DNA from: Ophiothrix spiculata
Lineage: Eukaryota; Echinodermata; Ophiuroidea; Amphilepidida; Ophiotrichidae
Length of the DNA: 29,590 nucleotides
NCBI GenBank assembly: GCA_000969725.1
Contig: JXSR01S073102.1
Direction: 5' to 3' (one strand)
The stretch's first letter is position 1. Each line of letters begins with the position of its first letter. A program made the translations under genes and the position numbers. The notes under the pieces are model-generated. The model had not been told where the DNA came from, searched no databases, and saw only the letters and a program-made list of their open reading frames with translations. Positions 1-9,008 of the stretch are shown piece after piece.

Positions 1-146
1 TTAGTTATTGGATGAAGCGGAGGTATGTTATGGGAAATACTTGTGCGCGAAGTGTCATATCCAGGCGAAGCGCAGCTGAGCTTGGATATGACACTGAGCG
101 CACGAGTATTTCCCATAAAATACCGACGCTGAACCAAATAACGAAT
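1..146. repeat. Long hairpin (palindromic MITE-like element), possibly cut by the window edge
   Basis: The left arm (about 1-65) and right arm (about 81-146) are inverted copies with few mismatches. Both carry TTATGGGAAATACT, then GTGCGC, then AGTGTCATATCCA toward the centre; the loop is about 15 bases. The outer ends also pair (TTAGTTATT against AATAACGAA). It lies in the intron upstream of the first PITPNC1 exon seen here. No target duplication can be judged because the left end is at the window border. The superfamily is unknown. Confidence 0.8.
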
Positions 147-486
147 TTATCATACCATTAAATCGATCTTAATCATCAAACTATTTATTTGTTTGTTTTT
201 TCAACTTTTTTAGCTTTATTTCACAAAAATTAACAAAAAACCGAACCACTTTTGGTGAACGTTTTACTCTACATAGTACTGCGCATCCCTACAAATTTAA
301 AATGCAACTTTCCGACGCGCTCAGTGCAAGATGTAAGTGCGTCTGACGCGCTCAGGGTATGATACAAATTTATCCCGGCAGCGGCATTTCCAAATATGGT
401 CATAAATTCTCTTAGTGGTATGATAAATAAATATACTGTTAAGATTGAGATGTGATATTGCACTATTCCACCTTGTTCCATTGCAG

Positions 487-550
487 GCAATACAAGATGT
501 TTTACTAGTTGGTCATAGACAAGCATTTGCATGGATAGATGAGTGGATTG
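487..550 (+). CDS. PITPNC1: PITPNC1-type phosphatidylinositol transfer protein, penultimate exon
   Basis: This is a 64-base internal exon with a clear acceptor (TTCCATTGCAG, ending at 486) and a strong donor (GTAAGT from 551). Frame 0 is open and reads 21 codons, AIQDVLLVGHRQAFAWIDEW plus I, and one leftover base G. The motif GHRQAFAW(I/V)DEW is the hallmark near the C-terminus of the cytoplasmic class II phosphatidylinositol transfer protein (RdgB-beta), which moves phosphatidylinositol or phosphatidic acid between membranes. The class I proteins have FHRQ.FCW here instead. The split codon joins to AC of the exon at 2343, giving Asp and the family's WxDEWxDMT junction. Earlier exons coding for most of the START-like lipid pocket must lie left of the window. 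The paralogue choice rests on this C-terminal segment only. Confidence 0.9.
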
Positions 551-796
551 GTAAGTGCATCCTCAAGCTGTTAAGTCAGATTTTATTCTATGAAGAATCA
601 TTGTTTGTGTGAGAGGTGCATAGTTTAGATTCAATATTATCCCTTAGTGTACATGATTTCTGTAATTGGTTAAACATATTTTAGACAAAATCTTAACAGA
701 AATAAAAATATACCAAGCCCTGAATATATCTCGTATTCCATGACTCTTGTACAAACTCATTACTGCTTGCTATGTAGTTATTCATTGAACTGATAA

Positions 797-1141
797 TACT
801 AGGAGATTGAATTTTGTTGCATAGGGCCATTTTGATTTAATGTGGCCACAAACAATTGCACATGGATTTACTGAATCCCAATTAGTTTCTCCGAACTGCG
901 TATCGTATTCAGTGAATCTAAACCAGCAAGAATCTTTGCATTCTATTGTAATTCAAAGGATAAAAAAGGACTTAAAGTGAAAATTCTAACATTTCATTAA
1001 AAACATTACTCACTGGTTTTTAGTTACTGAATAGGCTAAACAGCAAGCAGAAACTATTTGGGATTCAGTAAATCCATGTGAAATTGTTTGTGACTGATGA
1101 AATCAAAATGGCCATATGCAACCAAATTCAATCTCCTATTG
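797..1141. mobile_element. CACTA-like (EnSpm) MITE, copy 1
   Basis: This 345-bp element has terminal inverted repeats of roughly 80 bp. The left end reads TACTAGGAGATTG and the right end, inverted, CAATAGGAGATTG; the copy at 18995-19344 starts CACTAGGAGATTG. It is flanked by TAA (794-796) and TAA (1142-1144), a 3-bp target duplication. CACTA termini with 3-bp duplications are the signature of the EnSpm/CACTA superfamily. It has no coding capacity. It is very similar over its length to the second copy, which means the family moved fairly recently relative to other repeats here. The first terminal base is T instead of C in this copy. Confidence 0.85.
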
Positions 1142-1225
1142 TAATGTGTTTGTCCGTTGTTTTAAGCTGATGCTTTAGAGCAACAAGATTACAAAAATCA
1201 TGTGCACGTAAGGATAAAATCGTTG

Positions 1226-1404
1226 CCCCCTGCTTCTTCTTATGAAATACGAGAAATGTCTAGGGTCTGGTGCCATATTCCATTCGTTTATTTGTTTAAG
1301 CTGATGCATTAGTGTGTATTAAGTATGTAATGACGGCCTCATGGAATATGGCACCGTCCCTAGATATTTGCCCATATTCTGTGAACAAGAGGGGATAACT
1401 AATA
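1226..1404. repeat. Inverted-repeat element
   Basis: The arms centre on TCTAGGG, then GGTGCCATATTCCAT (about 1259-1285), and the inverted match ATGGAATATGGCACC, then CCCTAGA (about 1341-1366). Weaker pairing extends outward to CCCCTGCTTCTTC on the left and GAACAAGAGGGG on the right. The loop is about 55 bases. It looks like an old foldback MITE within the PITPNC1 intron. No clean target duplication was found. Confidence 0.7.
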
Positions 1405-1866
1405 TATAGTATTTTGAACAGTACAGAATCAAATAAGACAGGCAAAGTAAAAAATTATTATTATTAATCATTATTCAATGAGCTGATTTATACTGGCAAA
1501 TGCCATTGTCAACTTAATTTTTCTGATGACTGGTGAATAACATAGATAATTTGATTTGCCCCTGTTTACACTAAATTTTCACTTAATGAATTATATGTGT
1601 TATACCGCTCATACATCAGATCTAGCTTTCAGTTCAGCTAAAATAAATATTCTAAGAGTCATCTTTAACTTTGATTTATTGCTTGTAAAATTAACCTTGA
1701 TTTGTTGTCTGGTTATAAATGTGCTCCAAATTAAGAAGCCATACTTACCTACCTATTGCTTAAAAGTACTATGAGTGATTGGGTTCTGTGACAACCCTCA
1801 GCTCATACAATCAAGATATGGAAACATTTTTTTTTAATCCATAGTTCCAAACAAAAGAAAATTTAG

Positions 1867-1970
1867 TAAATATTCTCACATTTTTCTTTGTCTCTCAACA
1901 CTTATGTTACCAGCCTGATGAAGCTGCTAGTGTAGCAGTTAAACAGCACTAAAATGTGGGTGTATTTCCT
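1867..1970 (+). repeat. Palindromic repeat containing a degenerate hammerhead-like hairpin
   Basis: Inverted arms (AAATA..C.CACATTTT near 1867-1885, its complement near 1949-1968) enclose CTGATGA at 1915-1921. An 8-bp hairpin follows (AGCTGCTA, loop GTG, TAGCAGTT; one G-T pair), then AAAC. This layout recalls a hammerhead core, but the GAAA after stem II is changed and no UH cleavage context or stem I is evident, so activity is not claimed. A partial direct repeat of the left part (TTCTCACATTTTTCTTT, then TCTCTAAACACT) recurs at 2083-2130. Confidence 0.5.
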
Positions 1971-2342
1971 CACTTTTCTTTGAATTTGAAACTGTGAATT
2001 TCACTTATATCATAATCTCAACAAACCATATGAACTTATTCAAAGAAATGTTTTCTTTCTATTTCTAAAAAAGATAAAATGTTCTCACATTTTTCTTTAT
2101 CTCTAAACACTGTTTTTGCCAGTCTAAACCTTCATTATACAATGAAAACAGTATAAATTGTTAAATTCAATGTGGTTTTCCAACTTAGTGTTTATCTATT
2201 ATGATTAATAAAAATGGCTGTTTTATAATGGTGTAAACTTTTTCATGAAGTACTTTCATTAGATAAAGGCAATCACATTAGTCTGTTGATGTGAAATCTT
2301 AGCATAAATTTCTATTTTCTTTATTTGTTTACTTCATATTAG

Positions 2343-2539
2343 ACATGACAGTAGATGATGTAAGGGAATATGAATTGAAACAACAAGCAGAGACCAACAA
2401 GAAGGTGAATTCCGGCCTACAGGGAACACCACCTAAACTGACTCATGGCGATAGCATAGACTCTACCGGCTCCGATGAATTCACGCTAGCATCAGAAGAT
2501 TTAGTGCCAGCTAATAGTCAGGGGTCAGAGATTGATTGA
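2343..2539 (+). CDS. PITPNC1: PITPNC1-type phosphatidylinositol transfer protein, last coding exon
   Basis: The acceptor ATATTAG ends at 2342. The first two bases AC complete the Asp codon begun at 550. The frame continues MTVDDVREYELKQQAETNKK and then a 44-residue tail to TGA at 2537-2539. The motif DMT(V/M)D(D/E)VREYE, then a stretch ending TNKK, matches the end of the RdgB-beta lipid-transfer domain. In vertebrates the sequence after this point varies by splice form and carries a Ser-rich regulatory tail. Here the tail is short, rich in Ser, Thr, Asp and Glu (DSIDSTGSDE) and lacks obvious basic 14-3-3-type sites. A potential internal donor, AAG followed by GTGAAT at about 2405, could allow an alternative end. 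The upstream ATG is not a start; the exon begins before it. Confidence 0.9.
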
Positions 2540-2637
2540 TAGATACTAAGGGCTGACATTATGTACATAGATTCCATGCAGTTTTGTATTGTTACAGAGA
2601 TTGAGATATTATCATGGCTGACACTACTTGTACACCC
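2540..2637 (+). other. PITPNC1: Probable start of the PITPNC1 3' UTR
   Basis: Sequence after the stop codon runs into a decayed duplicate of the exon end at 2638. No canonical AATAAA occurs within the first kilobase; ATTAAA occurs at about 3902 and AATAAA at about 5518. The polyadenylation site cannot be placed from sequence alone. Confidence 0.4.
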
Positions 2638-2876
2638 AAGAAGGTCAGTTCCGGCTTAGTGACCACCACACAAATTGACTTGTGTCGATAGTATAGATTC
2701 TACTGGTTCTGATGGAATGAATTTGCGTTAGCATCAGAATACTCCGGTGTCATTGATTAATACCAAGGGCTGACATTAATGTAAATAGACTCCAGATTTC
2801 AAGAGAATATGGATGTAATGCTACATAGATTGATCGAGAGATATTGATTGAAATCACTTGTATACACACCATACAG
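2638..2876 (+). pseudogene. Decayed tandem duplicate of the 3' half of the PITPNC1 last exon
   Basis: From AAGAAGGT at 2638 the sequence follows 2399 onward at a constant offset near 239 bases. Matching blocks include TTCCGGC, GATAGTATAGATTCTAC, GGTTCTGATG, GCGTTAGCATCAGAA, CATTGATTAATAC and AGGGCTGACATTA. Read in the parent frame it gives KKVSSGLVTTTQ and then an early TAG, so it is not coding. It lacks the first half of the exon (MTVDDVREYE). The match continues past the parental stop codon into UTR. The duplication therefore arose as a local tandem event and has since decayed. Confidence 0.8.
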
Positions 2877-2959
2877 TATTTGAAGAAATGCAAAACAAAA
2901 TCATAGTCGATCAGCTTATACAGTATGATTCTCAAGGTCTCAAGTATGTGAAATCTTGT

Positions 2960-3480
2960 GGGGTGCACTCGCCAGTCCAAATTGGTCACTAGCCCAACAT
3001 CTGGCTAATCCGAAGGCCCACTAGTCCAAGTATGTTATTCAATGGGGGAAATGATTACCTTGGTTTGCTAGTTAAAAAAAGGCTTACTATTCGATGACTT
3101 GCTAGTCTAAATGTTAAAACAGACTTGCCAGTCCGAATTTTATAAAAAGGTCATTAGTCTGAATGTTAAAAACAGCTCATCGGTTTGAATTTTAAGAACA
3201 GCTCACTAGTCTGGATTTTAGAAACAGCTCACTGTCCCAAATTTATAAAAAGGCGTGCTTGCCCAAATTTTAGAAAAGGCATAACTATCCAAATAGAACT
3301 CGCTATTGTGAAATTTTAAAAGAAGCATGGTCATAAGAATTTTATAAAGAGTACTTGAAATATGCACAGAATTTTTTCTATTCAGACTAATAGCAAGCAA
3401 GCTATTTTTAGAATTTGGGCAAGAGAGACCTTTTTAAAATTCGGACTTGCGAGCCTTTTAAAAAGTTAGGATTGGCGAGC
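2960..3480. repeat. Degenerate minisatellite with an orientation switch
   Basis: Units of about 27-30 bases resemble GCTCACTAGTC, then TGAATTTTA, then AAAACA, with many variants (GACTTGCCAGTCC, GCTCATCGG, GCGTGCTTGCCC). From about 3405 the same unit appears inverted (GGACTTGCGAGCC, TTTTTAAAATTC, GGCGAGCTTGAATT). The array is strongly diverged. It explains the short - strand open frame at 3218-3400. Confidence 0.7.
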
Positions 3481-4137
3481 TTGAATTACAATACAGACTA
3501 TGGAGCTTTTGGGCTAACAAGCTGTCTCCAATTTTGTAGCAAAACACAATTTAAAGTCTGCTGGAAGCTAAATATATCTGTCCAAGAACCATGATTGTAC
3601 ATCCAAAAATCCCAACATTTTTACTAAACATTATGACCAGCAGCAGTCATAAGTTACCTATATAATATTTAAAAGTTGAGGGACATTTCAAGATGATTAA
3701 CTTATTACAGGAATGAAAATTGACTTTCAAAAAAAGCTGAAAGGGTCAAAATTTGCACCAAATAGCTTAAAAATGGACTGATTTAATAAGAAAAAGCTAA
3801 AAAAGTGTTCAATTCCAAAAACAAAAAATGAAAAGGTGATAATTTTCATGCCTGTAATTAATCTGTTTTTCAACTAGCAATGGCATGGTACAAACATTTG
3901 GATTAAATTCAAGCACTAGATATTGAACGATAGCGATTATCAGAAGCGGGATCTAGGAATTTTCTAACTCAAAATCAGGTGATGCTCTGCCAGTGTTTAA
4001 AAAGGGAGTTCTTCTTTTCTAAATTTATTTTTGCAAAATCATTCAAAAAATTGGCAGGCACTAAAAGTCATGTGATGTTTTGCAAAAACAAGACGGGTGC
4101 ATTCTAGCTGCACCCCTACCCAACCACCCAAATCCAC
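3481..4137. other. Intergenic, nothing recognisable
   Basis: AT-rich sequence without convincing exons on either strand and without clear inverted or tandem repeats. The pyrimidine-rich stretch near 4110-4137 (CACCCCTACCCAACCACCC) is simple sequence. Confidence 0.6.
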
Positions 4138-4190
4138 CACTGAATCTGAGATAAGTAAGCCATTATGGCTTACTTATCTCAGCACTGAAT
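4138..4190. mobile_element. Minimal 37-bp perfect palindrome with an 8-bp target duplication
   Basis: CACTGAAT at 4138-4145 and again at 4183-4190 flank a 37-base palindrome with 18-bp perfect arms (CTGAGATAAGTAAGCCAT and its complement) around one T. Perfect 8-bp flanking repeats are typical of hAT-type insertion. The element is only two arms with no interior, either an extreme MITE deletion or a terminal-to-terminal joined product. Confidence 0.75.
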
Positions 4191-4490
4191 ATCATACCTA
4201 AGATGCACATTGTTGTTACGCATCACTTCTTATTCCAAGTATCATTTCAATTTAGGTAAGATGTCCAGTCAAAAATGGAGGAAAAATTGAAAGTTATATC
4301 ATTTTAACCAATAGTCATCAGTTTTCAATGCAATTCATATACCTCATAAAAATTTCTGTAATCTGATTTTGAAAGGGTGAGCATAATTTCTTGCATTGTA
4401 AATTTATTTTCAACATAATTTCATTGCACCATGTTACTTCATGCATATGCTATGTATGTTTTGTTTCTTTTCCAATTGAGGGTTTGAATG

Positions 4491-4681
4491 TGACGTCATC
4501 GTACTCACAACACCACTTTCAATCTTTTAGCAGTATCACGATACCAGGTCACAACTAATGATGACAAGAATATACAGTACATTTAGTTTAATTTTCAAGT
4601 CATGATTTGAAGTCAAACCACAAGTTACAGCCAATATCTTGTTTACATTACAAACTACTCTGACCCCACCAAGATGGCGGC
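4491..4681. promoter_or_regulatory. CRE palindrome and YY1-like motif (possible regulatory sequence)
   Basis: TGACGTCA at 4491-4498 is a perfect cAMP-response element, and AAGATGGCGGC at 4671-4681 matches the YY1 consensus often found at transcription starts. They lie 170 bases apart in otherwise AT-rich DNA. The ATG within the YY1-like motif opens only about 31 codons and runs into a MITE, so I do not call a gene. Chance occurrence is possible. Confidence 0.25.
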
Positions 4682-4740
4682 GAGAATGGTCTGCATGTAT
4701 GGTGCATATTGCGTCGTGCAAAACCTCTATAGTATACAAA

Positions 4741-4896
4741 TATATACCGACTTGAAGATCTCTGGTTAAAACTATGAACCTGAAGTGACTAAAATTGCTA
4801 TTTTACTGAGGGGCGCAGCCCCTAAGTAAAATAGCAAAGTTTTAGTCACTGAAGGATCATAGTTTTAATCCAGAGATCTGAAAAAGTTGGTATATA
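4741..4896. mobile_element. Full-length foldback MITE of 156 bp
   Basis: The arms pair nearly end to end: TATATACC, then AGATCTCTGG, TTAAAACTATGA, AGTGACTAAAA and GCTATTTTACT on the left, with the inverted series on the right. The centre is GGGGCGCAGCCCC, itself a hairpin. TA-rich flanks (TATATA on both sides) fit a TA-target family such as Tc1/mariner, but the exact duplication cannot be fixed in this AT-rich context. Confidence 0.8.
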
Positions 4897-5109
4897 TTTG
4901 TTTTATATACCGCATTAATAAATTTCTGATTTTGGTAATTTTCATGTGCTAAAAAATCTAATTTAGTAAAGTAAAACATTTGAAAAAATACACTCACACA
5001 ATGCTTACAAGGAATGCGTGCGTAGGTAAGTGCGCGCAATTGCTTGCGCGTATAAGTTTGATGAGTGCGTAATTTGGTGCGTGAAAGTTGCTTCGCGTAT
5101 AAGGTAAAT

Positions 5110-5195
5110 GGAGTAGGCACTATATAGTATTTCCGAAAGTGCTAAATTAGCGCCATATAGTGCTTTCAAAAGTACTATTTAGGGCTTTCATCAAT
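5110..5195. repeat. Short internal repeats of a TAGTGCTTTC-type unit
   Basis: Variants recur: GGCACTATATAGTATTTCCG, AAAGTGCTAAATTAGCGCC, ATATAGTGCTTTCAAAAG and TACTATTTAGGGCTTTC. Some are inverted relative to each other (GGCACTATATAGT, ATATAGTGC). It is probably part of a small repeat family. Upstream (5008-5105) is CpG-containing GCGTGCGTAGG, GTGCGCGCAATTGC and GCGCGTATAAG sequence with no gene. Confidence 0.45.
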
Positions 5196-5199
5196 CTGG

Positions 5200-6670
5200 T
5201 TAAAGCTATTTGAAATCATGTGATCGGGTTTTATCCAATCAACTCTGTTAAATTTATTAATGTGGTATATAATGTGCCATAGACCTTGTGAATATCAGTG
5301 TAGTATGAATTTTCTTACAAGTCTTTATTTATGATCGCATAATTTCCTAATTTTAAGACGCTATCACGTAATGTAGCATGTTAGTATGTAGTAATGTTAG
5401 GTGTGCTAATGATTGTTTCTCTACCAAATATTTATTTGCTGTTGTTGGTTACTTAACTTGTAGGAGGGTGTTCAACATATTTGTGGCCTGAGGTAGAAGG
5501 TGATAAGGCGGCAAAAATAATAAACTCCTGTTTAAAATTGCCCAGAATAACCCAAAAATCCCCCCAAATTGGGAGAAAAACTGACAAATTTTTACAAAGA
5601 AATTTTCTTTAAAGATTTAGCCAAAATTGATCAATTTTGGCCAAAAAACAGATGATTTTACATGATTTTGATTTTTTTTACTAAAAAAAATTCGTAAAAA
5701 TCGCAAATTTAGGGTCGGTCGGGCCCGTAAAACAAGTGTGTGTTGTTTTTTTTCTCCTAAGCTGTGTATTTTTATTTATAGGTTATGTACTTCAGTTTGA
5801 TTGATGAACATACGCAAAGTTTCAAGTTATCATCTGCCTTAGTTTTTATTTTATGGAAATTTAAAACTTGCCTGTTAGAGGTTTGTAAAATTTAGAAATA
5901 AGCATTTAAAATTGATGAAAAATAACCATTATGATACAAACTTCCACATCAATTTCCTCCATGACATTTTTGAACCACACAACCCAATTCTTTTCTTGCT
6001 ATTTTAAGTTCGGTAATCGGTTGTTTGTTCGGTTTTCAAGATAAAAATCCAACTTCCAGAAACCGATAAATGGTATGGTTAATAATTTCTGTAAAACAAA
6101 AATGAAAGGCAATATTTGCTTGAATCTTTTTATATTTTCATCGGTTAAATAATACTGCAATGAATAAAAACTGCATATACTCTATAAACGTTGAAGTATG
6201 CAACAAGCAATCAGACTCTGTTAAGAGATCCATAGCATGTCCCTTATATTCTACAACATTGTGAACTGGTGGTTGTGTATTGTATAAGAGACTAGTAATG
6301 ATTGATTAGGATTGATTAAGGCCGAATCACTGGGTATTAATATATTTTTACATGAATTCTTCAAAAAAATTGTATTTTGGGGCTAATTTTGTTGCTAACA
6401 TATGGACAAACATTGTAAATAAATTCATTTGAATATTCAACAATATTTGGTACCTTGTTATGATTCGAGAAATATGGACTAATTTACTTCCCCGTATGGT
6501 CTTATTAGTTTTTGTGTGTAAATCGGCTACTTGTTGCATACTTACAGAGTATATCTTGTATTCTTCTACCTCCAGTCATAACATTGTTGAACACCCCTTG
6601 AAATTTGGAGTAGATTAGATATTTAGAACTACATTTTTTCAGCATAAGCTTGTATTTTTCAAATGCCTAT
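5200..6670. other. Intergenic, no gene seen
   Basis: AT-rich DNA. At 5480-5745 a block with runs such as CCCCCCAAATTGGG and AAATTTAGGG ends in GGTCGGTCGGGCCCG, which looks like the end of a dispersed repeat. I saw no exon with splice signals plus a conserved frame. AATAAA occurs near 5518 and 6163, either of which might serve a long PITPNC1 3' UTR. Confidence 0.5.
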
Positions 6671-6678
6671 GGACTGAA

Positions 6679-7045
6679 CCCGGGGGTGGGGGGTTGGGTA
6701 CTCAAATTTGGTTTTGATAGGGGTGTGCCGCTGGGAAATTTGAAGTACCACCCATGTATATACCAATTTATAAGAAAAAGGGACCCATCCATGTACCAAA
6801 TTCCCTGAATTTTGAGTCGAATTTATACAAAAATTGAAATTTTCTCCGAAAATTTGTTGCAAATTTCCTAATTTTTGTTAGAAATTTAGAAAAAAATCCA
6901 AAATTTTGAAAAACAGACCCATCAAAATACCACATTTTGCAAAGAAAAAGGACCCATTGGCATACCAGACAGCCTAATTTTGCTACCCAAGTTTGCGGCA
7001 CATCCCTGCAATCACTTTTGTACTAAGTACCCCCCCCCCCCGGGG
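6679..7045. mobile_element. Inverted-repeat element with G/C homopolymer termini
   Basis: The left end (CCCGGGGGTGGGGGGTTGGG, then TACTCAAATTTGG, then GGGGTGTGCCG) matches the inverted right end (CGGCACATCCCTG, then TACTAAGTA, then C-run and GGG) over about 50 bp. The interior is AT-rich and repeats GGACCCATC and GACCCAT phrases. Overlapping - strand open frames here have Phe- and Lys-rich low-complexity translations and are not genes. Confidence 0.75.
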
Positions 7046-7049
7046 AATG

Positions 7050-7920
7050 AACTTGAAATAAGATTTGGAGAACTAAAGTCAGTGCCATAATTTCTTTGAA
7101 AGTTTAAAAAGTGCAGGGTATGGGCTATTTACTAGCAATGGGACCCTCCACTCTGTTTTTTTGTTCACACCGTCCAATTAATTATGGCTATCCCATAATG
7201 CATCAGATTATCCAGTAATCAAAGGACCACAATATAGTCTACGAGACTGTTAATTTCAATGTATGTCTGCAGTTACATTAGTATTTACAAAACAATAATT
7301 CTGATAAAAGTCCTCAACATCTGTGATGATAAATTGTGCAATATATATATATTCTCGTCAATATAGCAATGATTAACCTTAAAGGGACAAAAGTTAATTT
7401 AGCCCAGTGACATTTTATTTTATTCCACAACAGTTGAAAATAGATTAAAACACACTCATGAGAGACACATTCAATTTCAATATGAAAACTATTTAGTCAG
7501 TAAATTTGCTATTAGATTATGGTTCTTAATTTTGTAGCATATCTTTTAAAAAATGATGGGGCTTTCAAGTCTCAAAAGAGAAAAATATATCATTTTGTAA
7601 AATATTATTTACATCCTCATAATGTGACAAAACATGATCTTCATGGTCTAAATATTATGCAAAACAAAAGTATGTCTTCACCAAAAATGTTTGTGTATCT
7701 TTGTACTGTGTGTGGTTTATTGTAAAACATGAACAAGCAATGTAGAATGCTATTATATTTGTGTTATTACGTCCATTGGTCAAACAGATGAATTATTGAA
7801 CTTTACATAAACCTAAATATGGGGATGTTATTGCATTTACAAAGCCTTTTTTGACCTATAATGTTACACACAGGTGATCTTGTGTCTCAAAACAGTAAAC
7901 GTAATTGAAGTTAACAGGGA
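7050..7920. other. Intergenic, no gene seen
   Basis: AT-rich sequence. An open frame at 7519-7725 (+) has no recognisable motif and no clear splice context, so I leave it uncalled. Confidence 0.5.
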
Positions 7921-7923
7921 CTT

Positions 7924-7990
7924 CCATTTGAAATTTGCATGGGCTCTCCTGAAGTTCTTTAGGGGAGCAATTACAGGAGCTATCTGGAAA
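7924..7990 (+). repeat. Dispersed repeat fragment, family also at 25914-26035
   Basis: The blocks CATTTGAAATTTGCA, GGGCTCTCCTGAAG, TTCTTTAGGGGAGCAATTAC and AGGAGCTATCTGG align with CGTTTGAAATTAGCA, AGCTCTCCTGGAGC, TTTTTAGGGGAGCGG and GAGCAATTAG at 25923-25995. The conserved CTCTCCTGNAGCTTTTTAGG phrase suggests a common family. The surrounding open frame (7874-8083) is explained by this repeat and its neighbour. Confidence 0.6.
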
Positions 7991-8027
7991 TTTAGATGTT
8001 ATAATACCATCATGCAAGATGCTGTAT

Positions 8028-8304
8028 TACTGTATAGAGGGAAATTTTCACTGGGGTTTTATTTTTGCTCTTTTCGCTGTTGACTTCACCGTGAAAATAA
8101 AACGCCACTAAAATACTATTTATACATAGACATCAATGGACAGATGCTTGAAACCCAAAAAATATGGCTCAGTTCAAACCGTGAAAAATTAACCCTGACA
8201 TCAATGGACAGATGCTCGAAACTGTGAAAATATTACACCCAAAAAATATGGCTCAGTTCAAACCGTGAAAAATTAACCCTGCCAAAATATTCCTCTATAC
8301 AGTA
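8028..8304. mobile_element. MITE with TACTGTATAGAGG termini and an internal duplication
   Basis: The ends TACTGTATAGAGGGAA (8028) and TTCCTCTATACAGTA (to 8304) are inverted repeats of about 16 bp. Inside, a unit is present twice in tandem: 8129-8196 and 8197-8280. Both start ATCAATGGACAGATGC and end CAAACCGTGAAAAATTAACC; the second copy has an extra stretch of about 16-20 bases. TA at both outer ends suggests a TA-target family. Confidence 0.8.
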
Positions 8305-8309
8305 ATTGA

Positions 8310-9005
8310 ACTCCTATTAAGCATTTGAGGGGATCAGGGTGGCTCAATAGAGCTCACCCCCCTCAAACAGAATTCCCTGAGTTATAATGATGATTATTTA
8401 TATTTCTGCACTACAAAATTTATGTATATCTTAGGAGTATTTTTGGATTAACTTTATCCATCACCAGTTGTTGGTTTCGCTTTAATTTTCATAGATGATA
8501 TTGCTGGTCTCAAAGTAATTCATGCAATGTTGTAAGGGAAACTTAAAGACCAATATTTAACTTTTTCCTTTCTAAAGATTCAAATGACTCGTTGCCACTT
8601 TTTGGGTTCGTTCAATATGACATGATAATAAGCTGCTCTTCTAAAGATATGTGCTGAGCTGACTTGACTTGTATGCATCATTATTTGTAAATTATTATAC
8701 TATAATTTGTCTTTAAGCAATTTTATGCACACACCATAGATTTATAGGGGAGATTCCAAACTCGACACCATTTTTATTACGGCACAGGATCAACTTGGGG
8801 GCATTTAGATGATCATTAACGACGCACACTTATTTTGATGTCCAGTTTCATGTTACCATTTGCGTAAAGCTTTTGTGCAGTTTACTGCTAAGGAATCACT
8901 GAACTCAAAAGTTTGTTTTGGTAGGTTTAGTGGAGCAGAATACTCCCAGTTTGAGCTGGTTACGCCATTACATTTAGCAGTATAGACACTCTGGTATCTC
9001 CCTCT
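8310..9005. other. Intergenic, one small hairpin
   Basis: A hairpin sits at about 8325-8370: TTTGAGGGG with CCCCTCAAA and GGGTGGCTC with GAGCTCACCC. The rest is AT-rich with no gene or clear repeat. Confidence 0.5.
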
Positions 9006-9008
9006 ATG

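Larger units (their letters stand above)
551..2342 (+). other. PITPNC1: PITPNC1 intron carrying several mobile-element remnants
   Basis: The intron runs from GTAAGT at 551 to the acceptor CTTCATATTAG ending at 2342, and joins phase-1 to phase-1. It is AT-rich with no other convincing exon. It holds a CACTA-like MITE (797-1141), a second inverted repeat (1226-1404) and a hammerhead-like palindrome (1867-1970). The short open frames in it look like chance. Confidence 0.85.

Noticed and set aside
4674..4770. ATGGCGGCG... as a possible translation start of a new gene.
   Set aside because: The frame is only about 31 codons and runs into a MITE; no downstream exon was found.
6659..7001. Two overlapping - strand frames.
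   Set aside because: They are low-complexity translations of the interior of a G/C-ended repeat element.
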